A stretch of 64,000 nucleotides of DNA from Flagellimonas chongwuensis (GTDB taxonomy: Bacteria > Bacteroidota > Bacteroidia > Flavobacteriales > Flavobacteriaceae), in contig NZ_WYET01000003.1 of the NCBI RefSeq assembly GCF_013376415.1, positions 229,380 to 293,379 of the forward strand, given 5' to 3'. Made by a program: the position numbers and the translations under genes. Position 1 is the first letter of the stretch, and every line of letters starts with the position of its first letter. The notes below the pieces were generated by a model. The model saw nothing but the letters and a program-made list of their open reading frames with translations, did not search any database and was not told where the DNA came from. Below, one piece after another: positions 8,774 to 17,254 of the stretch.

Positions 8774-9709
8774 CTAATAGAATCTAGGAGATTTATCATA
8801 TCCTTTTTTAAGGCCCAGCAAATCAAGATCAAAAAGCGCAAAGATCTCATGGGACCCCGAACTGAAGCTTCCCAAGTTGGACAAGGTGTAATCGTATGCA
8901 TAGCCTATTCTAACCGAAGGCATTACATAAACATTGAACATCGCACTTACGGCATCGCCCCATCGATAGGAAAGCCCTGTTTCAAATTTATTGTTGAACA
9001 ACATATTGATGGAGGTGTCCAGAGCTATTGGCGACCCCTCCACCATTTTGGTCATTAGGGAAGGCTTTAGTTTTAGGTCGGGATTTATGTTGTATACGTA
9101 TCCTGTTGTAAAAAAAAGATGTATTTCCTCGGAACCTATTCTTTTTATCCCATCCTGATTGTCGATATGTTTGGAGGTGAGTAAGTTCGGAGCGGAGACT
9201 CCTGCATAAAAATTGGCCCTGTTATAGAAGACACCGACCCCTACGCTGGGAAATACACTGTTTATATTCTCGTTGAATGCGTCATCATCTTGGTACTCTG
9301 GAAGCGTAAGGTCATTGAAATTGGTTTTAAACGTGGTGATGCCTCCCTTTAGACCCAAAGCCAGATTACTTTGTGCATCCAATTGTAACTTGTAGGCAAA
9401 ATCGGCGTTGATATTGTTTTCCGAAAGTACGCCGTCTCCAATCTCATCCTTTATTATGGATAATCCCGTTTCTACTTTGTTGCTCAAGGTGGCGTGCGCA
9501 AAAAATGTCAATGTTTCTGGAGCTCCCTCTACATTTTGCCATTGGGAGCGATATAATGACCCAAAATTCACAAGCCCCCTTTCATTGGTGGTGTACGCTG
9601 GGTTGATGATACTCAGGTTGTACATATATTGGGTATATTGAGGGTCTTGTTGTGATTTTGCCGTTAAGGAGCATAGCAAAACCAAAATGCTTACCAGTAT
9701 TCTTTTCAT
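8774..9709 (-). CDS. PorP/SprF family T9SS membrane protein
   Basis: 311 aa with a signal peptide ending in KSQ and the family hallmark directly after it, QDPQYTQYMYNLSIINPAYT. The rest is an alternating, glycine-rich pattern of an outer-membrane beta-barrel. SprF is needed for surface export of the adhesin SprB, and paralogs normally sit next to the adhesin they handle. Here it follows the adhesin gene by 4 nt, which fits a dedicated partner for the protein at 9714-12596. Confidence 0.93.
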   Translation of the reverse strand: MKRILVSILVLLCSLTAKSQQDPQYTQYMYNLSIINPAYTTNERGLVNFGSLYRSQWQNVEGAPETLTFFAHATLSNKVETGLSIIKDEIGDGVLSENNINADFAYKLQLDAQSNLALGLKGGITTFKTNFNDLTLPEYQDDDAFNENINSVFPSVGVGVFYNRANFYAGVSAPNLLTSKHIDNQDGIKRIGSEEIHLFFTTGYVYNINPDLKLKPSLMTKMVEGSPIALDTSINMLFNNKFETGLSYRWGDAVSAMFNVYVMPSVRIGYAYDYTLSNLGSFSSGSHEIFALFDLDLLGLKKGYDKSPRFY

Positions 9710-9713
9710 TTAC

Positions 9714-12596
9714 TTATTGGTTTAGGTACAATCTTCCCTGTTTTGGGGCGTGACCTTCTTTGTTGAAATTGATGATGTAGAAATAGACGCCATTGGGCAC
9801 AGTTTTCCCGCCTGGACCAGAGCCGTCCCAAGCTGGGTTGGAAACATCTCCCTTGAACAAAGAGTTTCCATATCGATTAAGGATTTCCAAAGTGAAATGG
9901 GGGAAGATTATTTCAATATTTGGAATATAGTAAGTGTCGTTCCTTCCATCGTTGTTGGGTGAAAATGCATCAGGAATAAAGAAGCCATATTTTTCGGGAT
10001 CACAGTTGTTGAGGTCGACCGCCACGGGAACCCTGTTTGTATTGATGCATCCGGTGTCCCCGTCATAACTTTGGGCATAGTAAATGGTGTCGTCCTCCAA
10101 AAGCTCATAGCTTGGCAAGGCCGTACCTCCTTCGGCCACATTGAACCATTCCACTTCTGCCTCAATGAAGTTTTCAAGATTTTCCAGTTCTGCAACGGTA
10201 GGATTGTCCAAGGCGCAGACCAAGAGTTCATCAGATATTAAATCGGGCAAGGGTGGTTGAACCACTGTTGGCTTTATTGTCAATCGGGTATCGCTCTCAC
10301 AGAATCCGGCCAGTTGTTCGGCTGCAAAGTAGGATTGTCCATCCACAACCGGGTCGGTCGGGTCCAACATGGTTCCTCCTTCGTCGGCATCATACCAAAC
10401 AATAGTTCCTCCATTAGGGGTTGCTATGTCCAAATCTGCAAGGGTTATTTCATCAGAAGCACAATAAACCGGGGTGGAATTGATGGTCGTTGGTACCTCG
10501 GCCATAAAAAAGGAAACTTGAACCCTTGTACGTTCTTCACTAACACAGTTGTTGTTTTGGTCCGTACTGGATACATAATAATCCTCGCCATCTTCCAGTA
10601 GTGTAGCCATGGGCAATGCTTCCTGACTTTCGGCAGTGGGGTAAAAGGCAATGGCACCACTTGTACTTACGGTAATATCCTCCAAGGTCGGTGTGCCTTC
10701 GTTAAGGCAAAAGGATTGCTGTTCTTCCGCCTCCACTACAATGGGTTCCCCTCCAATGGAAAATCCTTCTTGAAGCTCAAATTCAAACTGCAATCTACAG
10801 GGAGTGGAATCGTTTTGGGTGCTTTTCAGTAGCACGATATAATCCCCATCAGGCAAATTGGCGATGTCGATGCCATACACGGCCACTCCTCCCATAAAGT
10901 TGATGGTGTTGTCCGTTAAGGTGGATTGGGTGTTTTGTTCAATAACCTCATAGTCGATCGTATAGCTTCCATCAGGCAAGGTCGGGGCATCCACAAGAAC
11001 ATCAATGGAAGTGGCATCACAGTTGTTGTCCACCGCTATCTCCAAATCAATTTCTTCAGGAATGGGCAGAACCTGGATTCCAGTGTTTATGGTACAACCG
11101 ATTTCATAGCTGTCCTCGACAGTTATCTCCAAAGTGTATGATCCAGAAAGCTGAAATTGTTCTGCTTCAATATTGAATGAGGCAGAACCATCAGTAAAAA
11201 CAACATCTGGTTTGGAGAGGTTTACCACGGAGTTGTCGGGAAGCGTTAAGGTAAAGTTTACATTGTGTGATTCGTTGGTAGGGTTCGCCATAAGGTCCAA
11301 AATGTTCTGCAAATTGATATCAACAGGATTGTTGGGACATATATTTTCTGTAGAAGCAATTGGGGTGGAAACCAGGAATTCGGTGGGTGGTACATTAATG
11401 TCATTACAAACGATTCTTTCAGGAACAATTCCAATAATTCCCAGAATATTAATTTGAACCAATTCGTTAATGGGAACAAGGGATTCGGGTACAATAAAAT
11501 TACCTGTCCCGTTGGTCAACGTTATCTCAGTTAGCGAATCTTGCTCTCCTTGGGTGCTTGTCACACTAAATCCTAGTTCGTATTGGCCCGAGGGCAATAA
11601 GGAAGCATCATATTCCAAGATAATCTCATATTCTGTCCCGGAACAATAGTTTTCGGCTTCCATGGACCCATTTAATGTGGGAAGTATAATGATAAAAACT
11701 TCTGATGATTTAACTGGGCAAACAGGATGTGGTGGTTCAACCGAATAGGCAAAACTGTAATTTCCATATCCATGATTGGCATTAATTGCCTCCACATTTA
11801 CAAAGTGATCCTGGAGATTGTCAAGTTGATTCGTCCCAACTTCTGACCATACCCCATTAGGGTCTTCATTAGTCAACAAATCATTAAGATCCAAATTGGT
11901 CAGGCCGGACAGATCATCCGTTGTGCACACAATAAGATTTGATGGGATTCCTGGGTTGGGCGCCTTGTGCACTTCCAAATTTACTGTTGATTGCATGCCC
12001 GGACAGCTATCAAAGTCTGGAACAGTATACGTAAATATATACTCGCCAGGTCCTGCAGATTCGGCATTGAAGAGATTACCGTTCAAAAAACCCGTTACCG
12101 TATTGGGGTCTTCTTCCCAAACACCGTTAAAGTCCGGGATTACCTCATCTACATTACTGCCCAGAAAAGAGAACAGGTTCACGGCAGGATGATCACTGCA
12201 TGCATTGGCACTACCATCAATGTTATCCTCTCCGGCATATCCGCCCAAAAAAAGTGTAATTGTGGCCGATTGGTTGCAGTTATCATTAGTATATGTAAAC
12301 TCATGTTCGCCGAAACGATTGATTCTCCATAGGTTGACAATTCCGGTGTTTATATCCAAGGCATTTAAATCAGCGGCATTTGGCGTGGACCAAGTTCCCC
12401 CAGGGGTTGGCATCCCGTTCAGGTTTGCAAACAAATCAAAAGTTTTGTTGGAAATGTCACCGTACTTGTCGCAAACTGTAATGGTATTGTCTGCTCCGGC
12501 ACATTGGGAATATACCGAATGGGCAAAAGTCAAGAATAGCAAAATGGCCGCCCCAAAAGCACGATGCCCCGAATGGGCAAGCTTGTTTTTTCTCAT
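9714..12596 (-). CDS. Large T9SS substrate with type-B sorting domain (gliding-motility-associated C-terminus)
   Basis: 960-aa secreted, probably surface-exposed protein. The ATG at 12596 gives a signal peptide (hydrophobic AAILLFLTFAHSVYSQ) and is preferred over an ATG 69 nt further upstream. The middle consists of Ig-like/CHU_C-type modules with paired cysteines, for example VYCASDEITLADLDIATPNG. The C-terminal 90 residues are a type-B sorting domain: FFIPDAFSPNNDGRNDTYYI, then LEILNRYGNSLF, AWDGSG and a terminal YFYIINF segment. It leads the operon with its PorP/SprF-like and OmpA partners. Confidence 0.92.
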   Translation of the reverse strand: MRKNKLAHSGHRAFGAAILLFLTFAHSVYSQCAGADNTITVCDKYGDISNKTFDLFANLNGMPTPGGTWSTPNAADLNALDINTGIVNLWRINRFGEHEFTYTNDNCNQSATITLFLGGYAGEDNIDGSANACSDHPAVNLFSFLGSNVDEVIPDFNGVWEEDPNTVTGFLNGNLFNAESAGPGEYIFTYTVPDFDSCPGMQSTVNLEVHKAPNPGIPSNLIVCTTDDLSGLTNLDLNDLLTNEDPNGVWSEVGTNQLDNLQDHFVNVEAINANHGYGNYSFAYSVEPPHPVCPVKSSEVFIIILPTLNGSMEAENYCSGTEYEIILEYDASLLPSGQYELGFSVTSTQGEQDSLTEITLTNGTGNFIVPESLVPINELVQINILGIIGIVPERIVCNDINVPPTEFLVSTPIASTENICPNNPVDINLQNILDLMANPTNESHNVNFTLTLPDNSVVNLSKPDVVFTDGSASFNIEAEQFQLSGSYTLEITVEDSYEIGCTINTGIQVLPIPEEIDLEIAVDNNCDATSIDVLVDAPTLPDGSYTIDYEVIEQNTQSTLTDNTINFMGGVAVYGIDIANLPDGDYIVLLKSTQNDSTPCRLQFEFELQEGFSIGGEPIVVEAEEQQSFCLNEGTPTLEDITVSTSGAIAFYPTAESQEALPMATLLEDGEDYYVSSTDQNNNCVSEERTRVQVSFFMAEVPTTINSTPVYCASDEITLADLDIATPNGGTIVWYDADEGGTMLDPTDPVVDGQSYFAAEQLAGFCESDTRLTIKPTVVQPPLPDLISDELLVCALDNPTVAELENLENFIEAEVEWFNVAEGGTALPSYELLEDDTIYYAQSYDGDTGCINTNRVPVAVDLNNCDPEKYGFFIPDAFSPNNDGRNDTYYIPNIEIIFPHFTLEILNRYGNSLFKGDVSNPAWDGSGPGGKTVPNGVYFYIINFNKEGHAPKQGRLYLNQ

Positions 12597-12874
12597 TTTA
12601 AGTAGGTCAAAAGAGTGTTTGTCAATCTGGGGGGACAGGATTGAAAACAACATTATCAAAAACAATTAAAAATCGGTTGTGGGGTTACAACACGATATGC
12701 TGCTGAGGTTAGAAGCCGCTAAACTAATAAAAAAGTTTTCAACATCAACAGTATTTACTAAAAACCAAATTATTAAGGAATTCATCTGATAGGATGTTCC
12801 AGCATTTGCTTAGTACAAGATTAGATCAAGAGAAAAAACAACGGTCAAATATTTGTACTTCCTTATCAAATTTT

Positions 12875-13053
12875 GTTCCCTTGCATGGGTCGTGCATTCT
12901 GAACTTATAGTTGACACTCAATCCTTCGCCCTTGAGTTTGTTGTCCTTCTCCTGTCCACTTCGGCTCCACTCAGTGCAGGCCTAGAAGCCGTACCTATAC
13001 TCCTCTGAGTCAAAATTACGCCCCGGTTGCGGCATCCCGAAGGGGTAGTAATT
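12875..13053 (-). pseudogene. Decayed Rhs core fragment
   Basis: Reading the minus strand gives NYYPFGMPQPGRNFDSEEYR then YGF, a stop, and after an inserted stretch GQEKDNKLKGEGLSVNYKFR and MHDP. This is the end of the Rhs core (YYPFGMP...YRYGFQGQEKDN...NYKYRMHDPR) interrupted inside FQGQEKD. It is the oldest-looking, most distal piece of the Rhs cassette array and is more diverged from the main Rhs gene than the other pieces. Confidence 0.8.
12955..12985. repeat. Short semi-palindromic insert inside Rhs scrap
   Basis: The roughly 28-bp stretch that splits the Rhs reading frame contains CACTTCGGCTCCACTCAGTG, a semi-palindrome of the kind dispersed as small REP-like repeats in flavobacterial genomes. 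Removing it would restore a contiguous YGF-QGQEKD-like frame. Confidence 0.45.
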
Positions 13054-13160
13054 ATTGTAGGCAATTACATGAGCGTTTAATTCATCTGTATCCGTATTTA
13101 GGTTTTTCCTGTCTCCCACAAATAATCTTACGTTTTATTTGCCTATTTTTCATTAACATG

Positions 13161-13190
13161 GCACGAGCAACATGCTAGCGCCAGCGGGAA
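13161..13190. repeat. Cassette-end hairpin repeat, copy 1 (degenerate)
   Basis: GCACGAGCAACATGCTAGCG then CCAGCGGG. It matches the two better copies at 13791-13823 and 19223-19254 (GCACAAGC-loop-GCTTGCGCCAG), with imperfect arms. Confidence 0.5.
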
Positions 13191-13260
13191 AAGAAGAAGT
13201 TGAAAGAGACGCTTTCGACCGTTCTAAATGATATAAAGTAACCCTAAAAACCTTGGATTA

Positions 13261-13722
13261 ATGCCCAAAATGGAGGTTCCGTTCAATGAAGAGTTCAGAG
13301 AACTTGTTCTGGATATGGATTTCGAGTATTTTCTCAATGAAGACCTAACGGCCAATAAGGTTTCTGATTCGGACAGGACAACTGCTGAACAAGCGTATCT
13401 TAAAACTACACTGGAGGTTCAAGAACGCTACAGGAAGAACAAAAAGCAGTGCCGTCTATGGTTGGAAGGTATTGTTCGTTTGCAGTGGTTTGGCGGTATG
13501 TTGCCTTCTCAGTTGAGACTCGATGGCAGCACTCGTGATCTGACCTATTTCGATTATGAGGAAGTTGGCAGGAACTGGGCTTGGTTTGCTTATTGGCAGA
13601 AACTGGAGCGGAAACGAAGATTCTGGAAAGTGTCCTGGGACAGGGTCACTAAGGTCGGTGCTGTTCTCGCTATTGTGCTCACAGTTCTAAAACTACTTGA
13701 AACTTTCTTTCCTAAACAATAA
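13261..13722 (+). CDS. Hypothetical protein with C-terminal membrane helix
   Basis: 153 aa, not recognised. The N-terminal about 115 residues are soluble and acidic; residues about 125-148 (VTKVGAVLAIVLTVLKLLET) form one hydrophobic helix near the C-terminus, giving a tail-anchored look. It lies on the opposite strand inside the tail of the Rhs array, between two decayed Rhs pieces and next to copies of the hairpin repeat, so it may have arrived with an insertion. A weak hairpin follows it (13728-13747). Confidence 0.65.
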   Translation: MPKMEVPFNEEFRELVLDMDFEYFLNEDLTANKVSDSDRTTAEQAYLKTTLEVQERYRKNKKQCRLWLEGIVRLQWFGGMLPSQLRLDGSTRDLTYFDYEEVGRNWAWFAYWQKLERKRRFWKVSWDRVTKVGAVLAIVLTVLKLLETFFPKQ

Positions 13723-13727
13723 AAAAA

Positions 13728-13752
13728 CCACAGTTCGCACCGTGGTCTTTCT
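13728..13752 (+). terminator. Weak hairpin after the 153-aa gene
   Basis: ACCAC ... GTGGT stem with a 10-nt loop followed by CTTTCTC. A related sequence (AACCGCAG..CGCCGTGGCTC) recurs near 19171-19200, so this is also part of the repeated inter-cassette sequence. Confidence 0.4.
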
Positions 13753-13784
13753 CGTTCCTTAAATTTCTTGCTCGTATCGCCCAC

Positions 13785-14063
13785 TCATAACGGCACAAGC
13801 GGGACGCTTGCGCCAGCGAGGGAATCCCATGGATATTGATAGCCTATCGGATCCACGGCAAAGAACCTCCCCACCCGCGGGTCGTGCATCCTGTACTTAT
13901 AATTAATGGAGAGACCCTCACTTTTTATCTCGCTGTCCTTTTCCTGCCCTTGGAAGGCGTAGCGGTAGCCATCGGCACTGAGCAGTGAGCGGTTCGGCAT
14001 GGGCATCCCGAAGGGGTAGTAATCCGTGTAGCCCTCCAAACTGGCCTCGTTGCCCTCTTTCAT
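13785..14063 (-). pseudogene. Rhs core fragment without toxin tail
   Basis: 92 codons, starting exactly at MKEGNEASLEGYTDYYPFGM and running through YRYAFQGQEKDSEIKSEG to NYKYRMHDPRVGRFF, then ending in SLAGASVPLVPL, which is the translation of the hairpin repeat at 13791-13823. The start ATG overlaps the stop of the RDD gene, so the fragment abuts the previous cassette without a spacer. It keeps a standard Bacteroidetes Rhs-core end (MHDPRVGRFFAVDP) rather than the RLWDGRIGRWLTTDPYG version of the other copies, so it is a different allele. It is a cassette remnant with no N-terminus or toxin. Confidence 0.8.
13791..13823. repeat. Cassette-end hairpin repeat, copy 2
   Basis: GGCACAAGCGGGACGCTTGC then GCCAGCGAGGG. 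The arms CAAGC/GCTTG flank GGGAC. It supplies the last codons and stop of the Rhs fragment at 13785-14063. Confidence 0.6.
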
Positions 14064-14452
14064 GGTTTACTTCTCTTGACAGTATAAACATTTGACCATT
14101 TCTCGTGCCAAAATATTTTTTCATCATTGAACAAAAAAGAAATTTGGTTTATAGGAACAATTCTAGATAAAGATCTTACCAACACTTGTAACAAATTGAT
14201 TTTATCATTTTTACCTTGAACCTTAAATTTAAAAAGGCTCTTGCCAATGGTGCTTTTAAAAAAAAACTCACAAACTGTGAAGTATACTATATAAGATACT
14301 ATTTGAGCCAAAAGAACCTTGGAATCATCAAATCGTGATTGCAGATTGTTCGCTGTTTTAAAAAAAATAGTAGAATAAATCAAATATGCTGGTATCGAAA
14401 AAATTAGTGCATCCACATAAAAAGCTATAGCACGGCGAAATATATCGTTCAT
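14060..14452 (-). CDS. RDD-family membrane protein, candidate immunity protein
   Basis: 130 aa with three hydrophobic segments. The RDD pattern is visible in RRAIAFYVDALIFSIPAYLI near the N-terminus and in STIGKSLFKFKVQG in the middle, followed by VLVRSLSRIVP. It is 32 nt downstream of an orphan Rhs C-terminal cassette and is directly followed by another Rhs core fragment, the position occupied by immunity genes in this array. RDD proteins are known as membrane transporters or sensors; protection of the membrane against the cognate C-terminus is my inference. Confidence 0.8.
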   Translation of the reverse strand: MNDIFRRAIAFYVDALIFSIPAYLIYSTIFFKTANNLQSRFDDSKVLLAQIVSYIVYFTVCEFFFKSTIGKSLFKFKVQGKNDKINLLQVLVRSLSRIVPINQISFLFNDEKIFWHEKWSNVYTVKRSKP

Positions 14453-14484
14453 TATGGTAGAATTTAAATATTAAAAATACTTTT

Positions 14485-15390
14485 TTATTTAGGGACACCT
14501 TGAGATATCCAACCAAATTCTATGTTAGCCCGAACACCGTATATTGCATTAAATTCTCCACCAAAAGACCATCCATATCTATCCTGTTTCACTTTGCCTA
14601 AGTTATGTATGGATTCGTTATGAAAAATCTTTGTATGTTCTATGATTCCATAATTGGTAGTTGTTGATTCTCGGCTGAATCGAGTATCGTAGTTTTCGCT
14701 ATAACCAAAAATTCCATTGACTCCCCATCCTGTTTCAGTTCCACCTCTATTTTCGTTATATGGATTCTGTATAAAAGAAAGATTAGTGAAATCTCCTTCC
14801 CAAAAATCTGCCTCGCCTCCAATTGAATATATAGACTTCTTCCCTACATTACTTTGTAAAGTAACATTTCCACCTGCTGCTTTCACATCAAAACCAAATC
14901 CACCATAGTTAAAATCAGCTTGTGCTTTAACATAAATTGGCAACCTATCAGGGGTTTCAACGGAATTTGCGACATTGAAAAGAGAAAAACCAGAGCCTGG
15001 AACAGCAGCAAAATCTCTTCGATGTTCAGGAGTGAAGCTACCATTGGTAATAAATGTATCCCAACCATCCGCTCCTTGTTGGGCCACGCTCCAATTGCCT
15101 TTTTCGCCAACAATCTCTCCACCGCCATTAAAGGTTTTGTACAACCAAGCACCAAACTTGGTCTTCCAACCGCCGTCCGGGTCTATTCCATTTATAGGGT
15201 CGTTGCCCATTCCAACATACGGGGAGTTATATTGTCCGTAAGGGTCCGTGGTCAACCACCGTCCAATCCTGCTGTCCCATAACCGCAGTTCAAAGGCCTC
15301 TTTCCCGGTCTCGGGGTCCTTTTCCTGCCCTTGGAAGGCGTAGCGGTAGCCTTGGGGTTCTATGGGGACCATAGTCTTTCTATTGTCCAA
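14485..15390 (-). CDS. Orphan Rhs C-terminal cassette with glycine-rich tail
   Basis: Open frame of 301 codons (TTG at 15390; first ATG at 15372) lacking signal peptide and repeats. It joins the Rhs core at GYRYAFQGQEKDPETGKEAF, continues through RIGRWLTTDPYGQY and GIDPDGGW and the linker WLYKTFNGGGEIVGEKGNWS, then switches to a unique tail of about 165 aa. The tail alternates hydrophobic and polar residues with many Gly (FNYGGFGFDVKAAGGNVTLQ; YGWSFGGEFNAIYGVRANIE), suggesting beta structure rather than a nuclease. It is probably silent unless recombined into the main Rhs gene through the shared core. An RDD protein follows. Confidence 0.75.
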   Translation of the reverse strand: MDNRKTMVPIEPQGYRYAFQGQEKDPETGKEAFELRLWDSRIGRWLTTDPYGQYNSPYVGMGNDPINGIDPDGGWKTKFGAWLYKTFNGGGEIVGEKGNWSVAQQGADGWDTFITNGSFTPEHRRDFAAVPGSGFSLFNVANSVETPDRLPIYVKAQADFNYGGFGFDVKAAGGNVTLQSNVGKKSIYSIGGEADFWEGDFTNLSFIQNPYNENRGGTETGWGVNGIFGYSENYDTRFSRESTTTNYGIIEHTKIFHNESIHNLGKVKQDRYGWSFGGEFNAIYGVRANIEFGWISQGVPK

Positions 15391-15619
15391 AATGATAAAT
15401 CAATACTAACAGAATGACAAAAACAAAAAGAGCTGCAATTCTATTTCCAGATTCTGTTTCTAGCTTTTTGTATTCACTACCATCTGGAGTCCAAAACTTG
15501 GAAAATGATTTTAATTCTTTTTCTCTAATTATGTTGCTAATATTGATTAAAGAATATCTAATAGATGCTCCAATAAGTTCAACAAAAAATCTACCGAAAA
15601 TTATTTGAAAAATATCCAT
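15380..15619 (-). CDS. Small membrane protein, candidate immunity protein
   Basis: 79 aa with one C-terminal membrane helix (IAALFVFVILLVLIYHFG). The ATG at 15619 overlaps the stop of the upstream cassette as TGATG, indicating translational coupling. Its own last codons are immediately followed by the core fragment of the next cassette. No known family; role inferred from position. Confidence 0.7.
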   Translation of the reverse strand: MDIFQIIFGRFFVELIGASIRYSLINISNIIREKELKSFSKFWTPDGSEYKKLETESGNRIAALFVFVILLVLIYHFGQ

Positions 15620-16659
15620 CAATTATTGTTGTTTAAATTTTCAGCCTGTGATTTTGCAACATTCATTAATCTTTTTCCATGAATTTGATCAGTTGCTTTA
15701 TTTGAATAAATAATTATATCACCTCTTGTTCTTGGACTTAGTTTGGTCAAGAAAGTCCCTTTAAAAGTTTTTCCAAATGTAGATACGTTTAATTTAGGAC
15801 CAGCAACTCTAAAACTTTTTAATGGACTAGGTGTAAAAGTCAAAAAAGTATTCATACCTGCATTGAACTCCTCTTTTGGGGTAGCAACAAAACCAGTTAA
15901 ATGTCTACCTCCATTTTTTGTAAAATTTCTTGTTCCGTAAACATATGCGTCATTGGCAATATTATAAATTGCATCAAAAGCCATTTTACCTCCAGGGGCT
16001 TGGTTTATTGCAGGGTTGTATTCTGCAAAAGTTTGTAGGTTTTCTGCCCAATTAGGCTGATGTGCGGAAATTGCAGCGGGAATATCGTTCTTCCAAGCAC
16101 TTGTATAGTTAAAAGTCGCTATAGCATCCGCATCAGTTGTAAACCCACTGGTTACAGAGGAAGTGTTGAAACCCCATTCCCCATTACTTTTGTATAGCTC
16201 ACCGGGGTCAAGACCTGCCTTTATGGCCCTGTTTCTTGCCCATTTTGCAAATAGTTTCCACTTCCAACCCCCATCAGGGTCAATTCCATTTATTGGGTCA
16301 TTTCCCATCCCTAGATATGGCGAAGCATATTGTCCGTAAGGGTCGGTGGTCAACCAACGCCCAATACGTCCATCCCACAACCTTAACTGGAACGCCTCTT
16401 TCCCTGTCTCCGGATCCTTTTCCTGCCCCTGGAAGGCATAGCGGTAACCGTAGGCGTTCATCAGGCCACGGTTCGGCATGGGCATCCCGAAAGGATAGTA
16501 ATCCGTGTAGCCTTCTAAGAAAACATCATCAATCGAAAAAAGTCGTATGTCTGTATACGTCATATAATTTAAAAGCACCTGAACTGTCCTTTTTGAAATG
16601 ATAAAGTTCTGGCTCTCCTTTTCTTTTAAATAGTGAGTCTCCTGTAATAACACTGTCAT
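15619..16659 (-). CDS. Orphan Rhs C-terminal cassette
   Basis: The frame is open from 16659, but Rhs homology begins only near 16521 (FLEGYTDYYPFGMPMPNRGL); the part above that merely overlaps the preceding small gene in another frame. The core runs to GIDPDGGWKWKLFAKWARNR, then a unique tail of about 210 aa with TKNGGRHLTGFVATPKEEF and a C-terminal LTKLSPRTRGDIIIYSNKAT segment. I do not recognise a catalytic motif. Unlike its neighbours the tail diverges right after DPDGGW, without the NGGGEIVGEKGNWS linker. It is coupled (TGATG) to the 79-aa membrane protein. Confidence 0.72.
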   Translation of the reverse strand: MTVLLQETHYLKEKESQNFIISKRTVQVLLNYMTYTDIRLFSIDDVFLEGYTDYYPFGMPMPNRGLMNAYGYRYAFQGQEKDPETGKEAFQLRLWDGRIGRWLTTDPYGQYASPYLGMGNDPINGIDPDGGWKWKLFAKWARNRAIKAGLDPGELYKSNGEWGFNTSSVTSGFTTDADAIATFNYTSAWKNDIPAAISAHQPNWAENLQTFAEYNPAINQAPGGKMAFDAIYNIANDAYVYGTRNFTKNGGRHLTGFVATPKEEFNAGMNTFLTFTPSPLKSFRVAGPKLNVSTFGKTFKGTFLTKLSPRTRGDIIIYSNKATDQIHGKRLMNVAKSQAENLNNNN

Positions 16660-16867
16660 CCGATTTAACCGAATATAAATCTAACAAGTACTCTTTTCCC
16701 GAATTCAATCTTACCTTGACATCTCCTTTTCCTCCATAAATCGATTCACTTATAATAACACCATTAATATCTTGTTTTAAAGCTATATTATTACTTCTAG
16801 TCGTCATGAATAATATAATTGCCAAAAACAGTATTAAAAATCCTGCTTTCAAATAATTCTTATTCAT
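16529..16867 (-). CDS. Small membrane-anchored protein, candidate immunity protein
   Basis: 112 aa from the ATG at 16867 (a longer frame to 16915 has no support). One N-terminal helix (LKAGFLILFLAIILFMTT) followed by a periplasmic-type domain. Its ATG overlaps the stop of the upstream coreless cassette (ATGAATAA), and its stop lies 8 nt before the next Rhs core fragment begins. This placement is that of an immunity gene. Family unknown. Confidence 0.7.
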   Translation of the reverse strand: MNKNYLKAGFLILFLAIILFMTTRSNNIALKQDINGVIISESIYGGKGDVKVRLNSGKEYLLDLYSVKSDDSVITGDSLFKRKGEPELYHFKKDSSGAFKLYDVYRHTTFFD

Positions 16868-17254
16868 AGGACACGGATGAATTTGGTGAAACAACAAGAT
16901 TTTTGCTCGGTTCAATAGGATTATTTATGTAAAGATTACCATTACTATGAAGCAATATTGTATTGTGCCTTACCCCACCTTTTATGTTTACTGCTGTTAA
17001 AGGGCTGGCCTCTGCACCACCTGAGATTCCAGCATATATGCTTATCCAGGTTGGTTTACCTGATGGACTAATGGATGCATCAGCACCAACAAATCCACCA
17101 ATTCCTGGTGTAATACCTATTTCGCCAAAAGCAGAATACCCTCCTAGGTCCCTGGCATTGATTTGATCTACAGAACCGTTGTAAATCTTTTTAGAAAGAA
17201 ATGCAGAAACAGTAATCTCCCCACCGTCACCTACAGTAGCTGCGAAGAGAGATT
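16860..17254 (-). pseudogene. Coreless Rhs C-terminal module (no start codon)
   Basis: An open minus-strand frame of about 130 codons with no ATG, GTG or TTG at a sensible place and no Rhs core. It reads GDGGEITVSAFLSKKIYNGS, then DLGGYSAFGEIGITPGIGGF and KPTWISIYAGISGGAEASP, ending VVSPNSSVSYE and TAA. The glycine-rich, alternating pattern resembles the tails of the main Rhs protein and of the cassette at 14485. Its stop overlaps the start of the 112-aa membrane protein. Most likely a toxin tail whose core was lost by recombination while its immunity gene was kept. Confidence 0.6.

Larger units (their letters stand above)
12597..13260. other. Gap with Rhs scrap, no intact gene
   Basis: About 660 bp between the T9SS operon and a small plus-strand gene. 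It holds an AT-rich upstream region of the adhesin gene (12597-12870, no clear promoter box), a decayed Rhs fragment (12875-13053), a short AT-rich stretch and one copy of the hairpin repeat (13161-13190). No other coding frame is convincing. Confidence 0.6.

Noticed and set aside
9408..12669. Several plus-strand frames opposite the T9SS operon
   Set aside because: All lie antisense to genes with clear signal peptides and C-terminal domains; no own motif.
16963..17166. Plus-strand 67-aa frame in the Rhs array
   Set aside because: It is antisense to the coreless tail module, which gives the better protein-like reading.
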